64,000 nucleotides of DNA from Rhodococcus marinonascens NBRC 14363 (lineage in GTDB: Bacteria; Actinomycetota; Actinomycetes; Mycobacteriales; Mycobacteriaceae): NCBI RefSeq assembly GCF_001894885.1, contig NZ_BCXB01000004.1, forward strand, positions 124,001-188,000. Reading direction: 5' to 3'. Made by a program: the position numbers and the translations under genes. This document shows positions 8,967 through 16,903 of the stretch, in pieces. The notes under the pieces are model-generated. The model did no database searches. It was not told where the DNA came from and saw nothing but the letters and a program-made list of their open reading frames with translations. Every line of letters begins with the position of its first letter. Position 1 is the stretch's first letter.

Positions 8967-8983
8967 GCGTACCTGATGTACGC
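8967..8983. promoter_or_regulatory. Inverted repeat upstream of the ProP-like gene (possible operator)
   Basis: GCGTAC and GTACGC form perfect 6-bp arms around CTGAT. The site lies 40-56 bp before the transporter's start codon, where a dimeric repressor could bind. No regulator gene is adjacent. Chance occurrence in GC-rich DNA is possible. Confidence 0.3.
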
Positions 8984-9409
8984 ATCTTTTCGTCGCCCGC
9001 ACAACGATCGCTGGTTGAGTGAGACAGCACGTGGCCCTTTGCCGCGATGGCGCCCCCGCCGATCGGCTCTGGCTCAGGGCTTGGCCCCGCTCCACCCTCC
9101 GAGGCGCGGGACTACCAGCAATAGAAGTAATCACCGTAGCAAAGAATACGGGAGTTCGTCGGCCCGAGCTCGAAACCATTGGTTTGACAGCGGGTACGCT
9201 GCTCTCCGACTTCGGCGACTACTCGATCAGGTCCACCTGCATCGCCGACGGATCCGTAGGTCGACTGGTGTCGGCCTACGTGCTCATCGACTGAATCCTT
9301 CTCTTCGTCGTGCCGCTGTCCGCCGGCGGATGGTCGAATCCAATGAAACGGCCTGCACCCCGAGCGTCTCGGCGTTGTGGTTGCCGTTGCCGTAGGGAAT
9401 CACGCGCGA

Positions 9410-9428
9410 TCTCAGTCTCAGACTGAGA
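9410..9428. promoter_or_regulatory. Perfect palindrome upstream of prmA (candidate operator)
   Basis: TCTCAGTCT and AGACTGAGA are perfect 9-bp arms around a single C. The centre is about 96 bp before the prmA start codon, a plausible position for an activator or repressor of the propane monooxygenase operon. No regulator gene is next to it in this window. Confidence 0.5.
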
Positions 9429-9514
9429 CGGTTGTGGCGTGGATCACGGGGTTGAATCGATCTCACATCGTCCCCGAAGACGGCAAGAGGCCGACTCTCG
9501 ATCCAGGAGGCACC

Positions 9515-11146
9515 GTGAGCAGACAGAGTTTGACCAAGGCTCACAAGAAGATCACCGAATTGTCGTGGGAGCCGACGTTCGCTACTCCGGCCACCCGGTT
9601 CGGAACCGACTACACGTTCGAGAGAGCCCCGAAGAAGGATCCTCTCAAGCAGATCATGCGGTCCTATTTCCCCATGGAGGAGGAGAAGGACAACAGGGTC
9701 TACGGCGCCATGGATGGGGCGATCCGCGGAAACATGTTCCGTCAGGTGCAGCAGCGTTGGTTGGAATGGCAGAAGCTGTTTCTGTCGATCATCCCGTTTC
9801 CGGAGATTTCGGCTGCCAGGGCGATGCCGATGGCCATCGACGCGGTGCCCAACCCGGAGATCCACAACGGGCTTGCGGTGCAGATGATCGACGAGGTTCG
9901 GCACTCGACGATCCAGATGAACCTCAAGAAGCTCTACATGAACAACTACATCGATCCTGCCGGATTCGACATGACGGAGAAGGCGTCCGCGAACAACTAC
10001 GCGGGCACCATCGGCCGGCAGTTCGGTGAAGGATTCATCACCGGTGACGCGATCACCGCGGCCAACATCTACTTGACCGTCGTGGCGGAGACCGTATTCA
10101 CGAACACTCTGTTCGTGGCCATGCCCGACGAGGCGGCAGCCAATGGCGACTACCTGCTGCCCACGGTGTTTCACTCGGTGCAGTCCGACGAGTCGCGGCA
10201 CATCTCCAACGGATACTCGATCCTGCTGATGGCGCTCGCCGACGAGCGCAACCGTCCGCTGCTCGAGCGGGATCTGCGCTACGCCTGGTGGAACAACCAC
10301 TGTGTGGTCGATGCCGCGATCGGCACTTTCATCGAGTACGGCACCAAGGATCGACGCAAGGACCGGGAGAGCTACGCCGAGATGTGGCGGCGGTGGATTT
10401 ACGACGACTATTACCGCAGCTACCTGATCCCGCTGGAGAAGTACGGCCTGACCATTCCGCACGATCTGGTCGAGGAGGCGTGGAAGCGCATCGTCGACAA
10501 GGGCTACGTCCACGAGGTGGCTCGGTTCTTCGCCACCGGTTGGCCGGTCAACTATTGGCGGATCGATGCCATGACCGACAAGGACTTCGAATGGTTCGAG
10601 TACAAGTATCCCGGCTGGTACTCCAAGTTCGGCAAGTGGTGGGAGGAGTACAACCGCCTTGCCTACCCCGGCCGGAACAAGCCGATCGCATTCGAGGAGG
10701 TCGGGTACCAGTACCCGCACCGATGCTGGACCTGCATGGTGCCCGCGCTGATCCGCGATGACATGGTCGTGGAGAAGGTGGACGACCAATGGCGGACCTA
10801 CTGCTCGGAGACCTGTTACTGGACCGACGCCGTCGCGTTCCGTGAGGAATACCAGGGAAGGCCTACTCCGAACATGGGACGGCTCACGGGGTTCCGTGAA
10901 TGGGAGACCCTGCACCACGACAAGGACCTCGCCGACATCGTGAAGGATCTCGGATACGTCCGCGACGACGGGAAGACCCTCGTCGGGCAGCCGCACCTGC
11001 AGTTGGACGACCCGAAGAAGCTGTGGACCCTCGACGACGTCCGGGGCAACACGTTCCAGAGCCCTAATGTGCTCTTGAACCAGATGTCTGATGACGAGCG
11101 CGAGGCGCACATAGCGGCGTACCGGGTCGGCGCCACTTCGAGGTGA
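9515..11146 (+). CDS. prmA: Propane monooxygenase hydroxylase, large (di-iron) subunit
   Basis: PrmA, 543 residues, catalytic subunit of a soluble di-iron monooxygenase that inserts oxygen into propane (mainly giving 2-propanol) and related small molecules. Two carboxylate-histidine iron motifs are visible: [12 protein letters not shown] (around residue 128) and [12 protein letters not shown] (around residue 227). Other family blocks include [20 protein letters not shown] and the late Cys motif [12 protein letters not shown]...YCSETCYW. Start is GTG at 9515 because a strong AGGAGG sits at 9505-9510 and the protein then begins [20 protein letters not shown] as in PrmA; the frame stays open upstream to 9377. 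This gene appears intact, unlike the genes behind it. Confidence 0.93.
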   Translation: MSRQSLTKAHKKITELSWEPTFATPATRFGTDYTFERAPKKDPLKQIMRSYFPMEEEKDNRVYGAMDGAIRGNMFRQVQQRWLEWQKLFLSIIPFPEISAARAMPMAIDAVPNPEIHNGLAVQMIDEVRHSTIQMNLKKLYMNNYIDPAGFDMTEKASANNYAGTIGRQFGEGFITGDAITAANIYLTVVAETVFTNTLFVAMPDEAAANGDYLLPTVFHSVQSDESRHISNGYSILLMALADERNRPLLERDLRYAWWNNHCVVDAAIGTFIEYGTKDRRKDRESYAEMWRRWIYDDYYRSYLIPLEKYGLTIPHDLVEEAWKRIVDKGYVHEVARFFATGWPVNYWRIDAMTDKDFEWFEYKYPGWYSKFGKWWEEYNRLAYPGRNKPIAFEEVGYQYPHRCWTCMVPALIRDDMVVEKVDDQWRTYCSETCYWTDAVAFREEYQGRPTPNMGRLTGFREWETLHHDKDLADIVKDLGYVRDDGKTLVGQPHLQLDDPKKLWTLDDVRGNTFQSPNVLLNQMSDDEREAHIAAYRVGATSR

Positions 11147-11157
11147 CTCAGGCACGG

Positions 11158-11190
11158 TGGGTGGCGCCGTGGAATCGCCGGCGCCACCCA
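11158..11190 (+). terminator. GC-rich stem-loop between prmA and prmB
   Basis: TGGGTGGCGCC and GGCGCCACCCA are perfect 11-bp arms around an 11-nt loop, starting 11 nt after the prmA stop codon. There is no U-tract, so it is more likely an mRNA-stabilising or attenuating hairpin than a full terminator. It would favour prmA over the downstream subunits. Confidence 0.5.
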
Positions 11191-11196
11191 ACGCTT

Positions 11197-11250
11197 CCAG
11201 CGCAATCCTCACCTGCAGCGTAGCCCTAACCTCCAGCGCAGTCCTCACCC
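11197..11250. repeat. Three degenerate 18-bp tandem copies upstream of prmB
   Basis: The copies are 11197-11214 (CCAGCGCAATCCTCACCT), 11215-11232 (more diverged) and 11233-11250 (CCAGCGCAGTCCTCACCC). The first and third differ at two positions. They end just before the prmB ribosome-binding site CAGGAG. Confidence 0.7.
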
Positions 11251-11266
11251 AGTCCAGGAGTCACTC

Positions 11267-12310
11267 GTGGCCGACATTCATCGAATCAATTTCGAGCCCG
11301 TCGACATCGAGATGGAGGTCGGCGAAGAGGAGAGCATCCTCGATGCTGCCTTCCGGCAAGGCATTCACCTGATGCACGGCTGCCGCGAAGGACGATGCTC
11401 AGCCTGCAAGTCCTACATCCTCGACGGCGATATCCAGATGGTGAACTACTCGACGTTCGCGTGCAACGACGCCGAGGCCGAGGAAGGGTATGTACTGCTC
11501 TGCCGTTCACATGCCTTCAGCGACTGCACGATCGAACTGCTCAACTTCGACGAGGACGAACTTCTCGGGGGCATACCCATCCAGAATGTGCGCACCCGTG
11601 TGACCGCACTCGAGCCGATGACCAAGGACATCGTCTCTTTGCTCCTGCAACCCGTCGAACCCGAGATATTCGAATTCAAACCAGGCCAGTACGCCGACCT
11701 GCAGATTCCGGGCACCGACGAGCATCGCTCCTTCTCGATGGCGACGACGCAATCTACTCCGGGGCAGGTGGAGTTCCTGATCAAGAAGTACCCCGGCGGA
11801 AAATTATCCGGCCTGTTGGAGAGCGAGATTTCGGTCGGCGACGAACTCTCACTGGCCGGCCCGTACGGGTCGTCCACCCTCAAGGAGGGCCACGTCATTC
11901 CGGTCGTCTGCATCGGCGGCGGGGCGGGAATGGCGCCGATCCTCTCATTGCTTCGGCACCTGAGCGAAACAGGAAGTGCCCGGCAGGTGCATTTCTACTA
12001 CGGGGCACGCACGTCGCAGGACCTGTTCTATCTCGACGACATCATCGAGCTGGGCAAGAACCTGAGGGATTTCGCGTTCGTCACCTGCCTCTCGGAAGCG
12101 ATGGACCAGCAGTAATCGGGCCCGATCATCGTCGAAGAGGGCAACGTCACCGATGTTGTAGATCGCCGAGAATCGGCGATCTACAAGTCCGACGTCTACA
12201 TGTGCGGCCCCCCGCCCATGGTCGATGCCGCGCTCGCATTGCTCGAGGCCAACGCCGTACCGAAGGACCAAGTCTTCTACGACAAGTTCACCAGCCCGGC
12301 GTTCGACTAA
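11267..12310 (+). pseudogene. prmB: Propane monooxygenase reductase, interrupted by an in-frame TAA
   Basis: PrmB passes electrons from NADH to the hydroxylase. The N-terminal plant-type [2Fe-2S] ferredoxin domain is intact (CREGRCSACKSY and YVLLCRSH give the four cysteines), then the FAD domain (RSFSMATTQ) and the NAD domain (CIGGGAGMAPILSLLRHL). Codon 283 is TAA (12113-12115), after LSEAMDQQ. Beyond it the same frame continues cleanly as SGPIIVEEGNVTDVV, then VYMCGPPPMVDAALALLEA and VFYDKFTSPAFD, ending at 12308-12310. Full length would be 347 residues. The truncated 282-residue product lacks the CGPPPM nicotinamide motif and is probably inactive. Start is GTG at 11267 with CAGGAG upstream. 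Confidence 0.88.
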
Positions 12311-12361
12311 TCGATGCAGGTATTCCCCCATTACATCTCCACCGACAGGAACCGAGAGAAG

Positions 12362-13476
12362 ATGACCGCAACCAAAGGGGCCAGGCAACGCAGCTTCCCC
12401 AAGATCGAATTCACCGACTCCGAGGCCGGTGCCCTCGAATTCCCGAGCTCGAAGAGCAGGAGCTACAACTATTACGAGGCGGCGAAACTGCGGGCGACGA
12501 TGTACGAGGACGTGACCGTCGACGTGCAGCCGGACCCCGAGCGTCACCTGTCGCAGGGCTGGATTTACGGCTTCGGCAACGGTCCCGGTGGATACCCACA
12601 GGATTGGACGGCGGTGAAGTCGTCGAACTGGCATGCCTTCCTCGACCCCAACGAGGAGTGGGAGCAGACCATCTACCGCAACAACACCAGGGTGGTGAAC
12701 CAGGTCCAGCTGTGCCTGTCCAATGCCAAGCGTGCACGGGCCTACGACGGATGGAATTCGCCGTGGATGAAGTTCATCGAACGCAACCTCGGTGCGTGGA
12801 TGCACGCCGAGAACGGTCTGGCATTGCACGTGTTCACCGCGATCCAGCGTTCCGGCCCGACGAACATGATCAATACCGCTGTCGTCGTCAATGCCGCCCA
12901 CAAAATGCGGTTCGCGCAGGATCTCGCCCTGTTCAATCTCGACCTGTCCGAGACATCCGAGACATCCGGGACCTTCGATGGTTCCGCACACAAGGAGGTA
13001 TGGCAGTCGGCGCCGGAATGGCAGCCCATCCGTGAGGTCGTCGAACGACTGACTGAGGTTCCGGACTGGTGTGAGCTGCTCTTCGCTACCAACATCGTGT
13101 TCGAACAGTTGGTGGGCTCGCTGTTCCGCAGCGAACTCGTCATGCAGATCGCCGCCCGCAACGGTGACTACATCACCCCGACGATCGTGGGCACCGGGGA
13201 GTACGACTACGACCGCGACCTCGCCTACACGCGGAATCTCTTCCAGTTGCTGGCCCGTGACCCCGAGCATGGGGCGTCCAACAAGGAACTGTTCGGCACG
13301 TGGCTGACCACTTGGGTGCCGCGGTGCATCCATGCGGCGCGCGCTCTGCAACCGATCTGGTCGCAGCCGGCAGACAAGGCGGTCACCTTCGCCGGCAGTT
13401 TCGACGCAGCCGCGGCGAAGTTCCGTTCGCTGCTCGAGGACCTGGGCTCGACATCCCCGAGGAGTTGGACAAGTGA
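12362..13476 (+). pseudogene. prmC: Propane monooxygenase hydroxylase small subunit, frameshifted near its C-terminus
   Basis: PrmC is the structural small hydroxylase subunit. The frame from ATG 12362 gives SFPKIEFTDSEAGALEFP, SRSYNYYEAAKLRATMYEDV and NNTRVVNQVQLCLSNAKRAR, all typical. Near 13446-13448 one base is missing. With an extra C the frame would read [11 protein letters not shown] and stop at TGA 13474-13476, overlapping prmD's GTG by GTGA, the expected arrangement. The span of 1115 nt is one short of 372 codons. As read, the protein loses only the last ten or so residues and instead runs 40 residues into prmD sequence, to 13597. This could be a mild lesion or a sequencing error. 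A GAGACATCC repeat adds an in-frame SETSETSG loop. Confidence 0.82.
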
Positions 13477-13814
13477 GCATGCAATTCGGATCGTCCGTCG
13501 AGTTCTCCAACATGTGTGGCGTCACCCTGATGAACACTCCGACAGGCCGCGTCGTCGCGGAGGTGATGGGCGCCAAGGACGGTGTGGAGCTGACTGAGTA
13601 TCCATCGATGATCCGCGTCGATGCCCACCGTCTCCTCAGCTTCGACTACGACGAACTCACCGACGCCCTCGGCTCGGAGTTCGACGGCTCCATCTTCGAG
13701 GAGATCAGCTCCACCCACTACGGGCGCATGGTCCACCTCGACGACAAGACGATCTTGTTCGCCAGTCCTGAGGACGCCGCCGAATACATCGGCTTCGATC
13801 TCACGGCGAATTGA
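13473..13814 (+). CDS. prmD: Propane monooxygenase coupling (effector) protein
   Basis: PrmD, 113 residues, a small cofactor-free protein of the MmoB/TmoD type that docks on the hydroxylase and tunes substrate and oxygen access. Typical segments are [40 protein letters not shown] and [18 protein letters not shown] chose the GTG at 13473 because it overlaps the ancestral prmC stop (GTGA), implying translational coupling; an ATG at 13479 is the alternative. With the prmC frameshift, the ribosome no longer terminates here, so coupling may be lost. The gene itself appears intact. Confidence 0.88.
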   Translation: MSMQFGSSVEFSNMCGVTLMNTPTGRVVAEVMGAKDGVELTEYPSMIRVDAHRLLSFDYDELTDALGSEFDGSIFEEISSTHYGRMVHLDDKTILFASPEDAAEYIGFDLTAN

Positions 13815-13872
13815 CGGCGACCAGCCCCTGTAGGTGACCCACCTGCAGGAACAAACCCGAGCGAGGGAATTG

Positions 13873-14982
13873 ATGTATCAGAAAGATGGGCAGAAGTACT
13901 TCATCGTGGACGGGCACGTGCACCTTTGGGACGGCCGCGAGTCGAACCACAAAAACGTGCATGGCAAGCAGTTCATCGACTGCTTCTACGACTACCACAA
14001 GAACCTCAGCCCCGAAGAGTACGTCTGGGACTACGACACCTACACCTACTACGGCGAAGAGCGCCTGCTCCGGGACCTCTTCGTAGACGGATACGTCGAC
14101 CACGCAATCTTCCAGGCCACCTTGCTGAGCGACTTCTACGTCACTGGATTCGGGCAGACCGAGGACGCCTTGAGTCTTACCCGCAAGCATTCCGACAAGC
14201 TGACCTACAATCACGCCTACGACCCTCGTCACGAGAAAGCCGGTCTCGAGCAACTGCGTAGGGACGCGGCTCGGATGAACCTGCAGGGTGTCAAGCTGTA
14301 CACGGCTGAGTGGCATGGCGACTCTCGCGGCTACGAACTCGACGATCCGTGGTCACGGCGGTACCTCGAAGAGTGCATCGAGCTGGGCATCAGGAATATT
14401 CACGTTCACAAAGGACCGACGATCCGGCCGCTGGACCGCGATGCCTTCGACGTCGCGGACGTCGACAAGGTCGCCACCGACTACCTGGACCTGCGTTTCA
14501 TCGTCGAGCACGTTGGCCTGCCGCGGCTCGAGGACTTCTGCTGGATCGCGACCCAGGAGTCGAACGTCTACGGCGGCCTGTCGGTGGCACTGCCCTTCAT
14601 CCACACCCGCCCAAGGTATTTCGCGCAGATCATCGGGGAGCTTCTCTACTGGCTCGGTGAGGACAAGATCGTGTTCGGGAGCGACTATGCGCTGTGGACC
14701 CCGTAGTGGCTGATCGAGAAATTCGTCGACTTCGAGATCCCCGAGGACATGCTGACCGACTATGCCCCGATCACCGTCGAGCAGAAGAAGAAGATCCTCG
14801 GACTTACCGCGGCCGGCCTGTACGACATCGACGTTCCCGCGGATCTGCGCCTGCCCGCGCAGGCGGGGCAAGATGGTGTCGAGATCGCGTTGGGGCGAAG
14901 GAGGTCGCATCGTCATGACCGCGCCCGCCGTCTGCTCGGAGGCGGACGTCCTAGAAGCGCTCGCGACGGTTGCCGACCCTGA
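13873..14982 (+). pseudogene. prm-cluster amidohydrolase family protein, interrupted by an in-frame TAG
   Basis: A TIM-barrel metal-dependent hydrolase normally found behind prmD; its role in propane oxidation is not settled. The metal-binding start DGHVHLWDG, the NHAYDPRH block, NIHVHKGPTIRPL and the late aspartate in VFGSDYALW are present. After ALWTP the codon is TAG (14704-14706). The same frame then continues as WLIEKFVDFEIPEDMLTDYA and KKKILGLTAAGLYDIDVPAD, clearly the rest of the domain. Lysine is the likely lost residue (AAG to TAG). The end at 14982 is the first stop in frame, probably beyond the original one because it overlaps the next gene. ATG 13873 follows GAGGGA; GTG 13834 is an alternative. 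Confidence 0.85.
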
Positions 14983-14998
14983 GTTGGACGAGCCGATC
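14915..14998 (+). pseudogene. DUF59/MIP18-family iron-sulfur assembly protein, 5' fragment cut by IS DNA
   Basis: About 28 codons survive: MTAPAVCSEADVLEALATVA then DPELDEPI, the opening of a MIP18-type (DUF59, PaaD-like) protein involved in metal-cluster maturation. It has a strong AAGGAGG at 14898-14904. Right after DPELDEPI the sequence turns into the C-terminal part of an ISL3-type transposase on the opposite strand, so the gene is truncated. In intact rhodococcal prm clusters, as I remember them, this gene is followed by alcohol dehydrogenase and a GroEL-like chaperone; neither is seen here. Confidence 0.72.
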
Positions 14999-16093
14999 GG
15001 GGATGTTCGAGTCGATGCACCAGGTGAGAAACGTGTGCAGCCGATTCCGGGTCAGGCCCGGATCACCACCGGTACGCACCGAGGAGAGCAGCGTACGTAG
15101 TTCCTCCTTCGCGATGTACGCCGAGAGGATCTGCGCGCTCGGGTCCTCGTCGACGATGGCATTTCACATACGCGCGAAGTTCTTGTTCGACCGGTGTTCC
15201 CGTGCGGTGATCAACCGGCGACGGTTGGCCCATTCCGGGTCGATCGTGCCGCCGCGCCGGTCTTTGAGTTCCCAGGTGACCCGGCGGCGGACCTTGGTGA
15301 CTGTGTCGTTGGCGAGCGTGACGAGGTGGAAGTGATCGACCACCAGGGTGGCACCCGGCAACAATCCTTCGGTGCGGATCGCCGCCGCATACACCGCCGC
15401 GGGATCGATCGCCACGTATTCGAATTCCCTCCCGGAACTCGGGGGTGCGCTCACGCAGCCATTCCACGACTGCCGCGGTGGTCCGTCCTTCCCTCTGGCC
15501 CAGCAAACCTTGGTCACCGCCGAGGTCGACGAACCCGGTGTCCCACGGGTCGACCCGCACCCACCTTCCGGTGTCCCGGCACCGCTCCCACCGGGGCTTC
15601 CCGCGTCGGGTTTCGTCGATGCCGAGGACCGCACCGGGGCCGGCTCGATCAGCAGTGCTTCGGCGCGGGCGATGAACGCCCGGTGCGCGGTCGGCCAGGA
15701 CACACTGTGGGTGGCGGCGACCTCGGCCACCGAGCGGGCGGCGTCACCGATCGCCGCCCCGATCTGGGTGCGCAGCCGGCCGGTGGTGCGGGCACGGCGT
15801 GGGATCTGTTCGATCACCTCGGTGAACGATCCGCGGGTGCAGTATTCCTCTCGGCATCGCCACCGGGTCTTGCTCCAGTGAACAATGATTCGGTCGGAAC
15901 CGTACGGGATGTCCTTGGGAAACGTGATCACGCGTTCCTTGGTGGAAGTAGAGAACACTCCGCACCCCGGGCACGCCGATGCACGCTCGTCATCGGTGAC
16001 CACATCGACGATCCTGGTTCCATCTGGTTTTCGGGACACGTTCGTCACCCGCAGTCCGGGTAGCCCGAACAACAGTGTCGTACTCTCGACCAC
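14999..16093 (-). pseudogene. ISL3-family transposase, degenerate
   Basis: Reading down the minus strand from GTG 16093 gives VESTTLLFGLPGLRVTNVSR, a zinc-finger start (ACPGCG) and WRCREEYCTRGSF, then an HTH segment. A missing base near 15636 moves the frame to LGIDETRRGKPRWERCRDTG (first catalytic Asp), and an extra base near 15430 returns it to EFEYVAIDPAAVYAAA and VVDHFHLVTLANDTVTKVRR. After NKNFARM a TGA replaces the expected Trp codon; the frame continues NAIVDEDPSAQILSAYIAKE and ends abruptly in CIDSNIP at the junction with the DUF59 gene, without the normal C-terminus. The element is dead and lacks one end. It marks the deletion that removed the rest of the prm cluster. Confidence 0.82.
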
Positions 16094-16185
16094 GCCCTTG
16101 GTTCTCCTTCGGTCCGAATGCTTCGCAACACTCAGACTTCAGGAGGTCAAGGGCTTCGTACTGGTAGGCGCGCCGAACACCCTCA
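14999..16185. mobile_element. Remnant ISL3-family insertion sequence
   Basis: This spans the degenerate transposase and its upstream region. The right limit is approximate: GGTGTTCGGC on the minus strand near 16182 resembles an ISL3-type end, but I could not find a matching inverted repeat at the left, where the element stops inside its transposase gene. Confidence 0.55.
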
Positions 16186-16199
16186 AACCGTAGGTTGCC

Positions 16200-16715
16200 C
16201 GCTCAAGATCGAAGAACCATCATCATGCGGTAGCACTCGATTCCAATGGAAATCGCCTCTACGACAAAGAGTTTCCTCAGGACGAGACGCGACTCCGGGA
16301 GCCGTTCACCGATCTGGGCCAGCATGGCCCCGTCATGGTGATCGCCGACCAACCCCATAGCATCGGCGCACTGCCGGTCTCGGTCGCCCGCAATGCGGGA
16401 TTGGTGGTGACCTACCTCCCGGGTCTGGCGATGCGACGGATCGCGGACCTGCACCCGGCAACGCCAAAACCGATGCCCGCGACGCGTTCGTCATCGCCGA
16501 GGCCGCACGCACCCTACCGTCGACCCTGCGACTGAACAGCACTGACGACGAAGAGATCGCCGACCTGAGGATGCTCGCCGGCTTCGACGACGACCTCGCG
16601 GTCGAGGCCACTCGGTTGACCAACCGGATCCGCGGACTACCGGTCGACGTCCACCCCGCACTCGAACCAGCCATCGGCCCCTACCTCGACAAAACAGTCG
16701 GCCCGGATACTCGCT
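16200..16715 (+). pseudogene. IS110-family transposase N-terminal fragment, frameshifted
   Basis: Frames combined give KNHHHAVALDSNGNRLYDKE, VMVIADQPHSIGALPVSVAR, GLVVTYLPGLAMRRIADLHP, then after a one-base loss near 16457 NAKTDARDAFVIAEAARTLP, and finally DDLAVEATRLTNRIRGL. This is the N-terminal DEDD nuclease part of an IS110-type transposase. The Ser-containing C-terminal domain is absent; similarity ends about 16715, next to a TnpB fragment. It is not functional. Confidence 0.75.
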
Positions 16716-16717
16716 CG

Positions 16718-16765
16718 CTGCTCGCCGCTCGGGCAGAAACGGTACTTGTACGCCCGCTTCACCAC
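16718..16765 (-). pseudogene. TnpB (IS200/IS605 or IS607 accessory protein) N-terminal scrap
   Basis: Sixteen codons on the minus strand read VVKRAYKYRFCPSGEQ, which matches the usual TnpB beginning (KRAYKYRFYPTPEQ). Similarity then stops at the border with the IS110 fragment. Only the extreme N-terminus remains. The call rests on this short but distinctive motif. Confidence 0.5.
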
Positions 16766-16903
16766 CCTGGATGCAACAGGTGAAAAGTAACCCATGACAT
16801 GCTCACACGTTGCCAGATCGGCTATCCCGGACCCGAAGTGCCGGGTTCGCGCCGAAGATTCCGGGGTCATGTGTGTGAAGCACGATGTAGGTGTGAAACG
16901 CCC

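Larger units (their letters stand above)
8928..9514. other. Divergent intergenic region between the ProP-like gene and prmA
   Basis: This 587-bp stretch separates the transporter (minus) from the prm operon (plus). I find no convincing gene. It holds the inverted repeat at 8967-8983 and a 19-bp palindrome at 9410-9428. A TTGACA hexamer at 9184-9189 could be a -35 box, but no good -10 follows at 17 bp. A 91-codon open frame at 9019-9294 has no recognisable features. Confidence 0.6.

Noticed and set aside
9184-9212. TTGACA as the prmA -35 box
   Set aside because: No acceptable -10 hexamer follows at 16-18 bp, and it is over 300 bp from the gene.
9284-11248. Very long open frame on the minus strand opposite prmA
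   Set aside because: Its product is Arg/Val/Leu/Asp-rich with no domain, as expected from the antisense of a high-GC gene; prmA has family motifs and a strong ribosome-binding site.
11945-13576. 543-codon minus-strand frame opposite prmB-prmD
   Set aside because: Antisense shadow without domain similarity, spanning several genes on the plus strand.
6575-14982. Dismissing all lesions as sequencing error
   Set aside because: The G-run deletions could be errors, but two nonsense substitutions and an IS truncation in the same operon cannot be explained that way.
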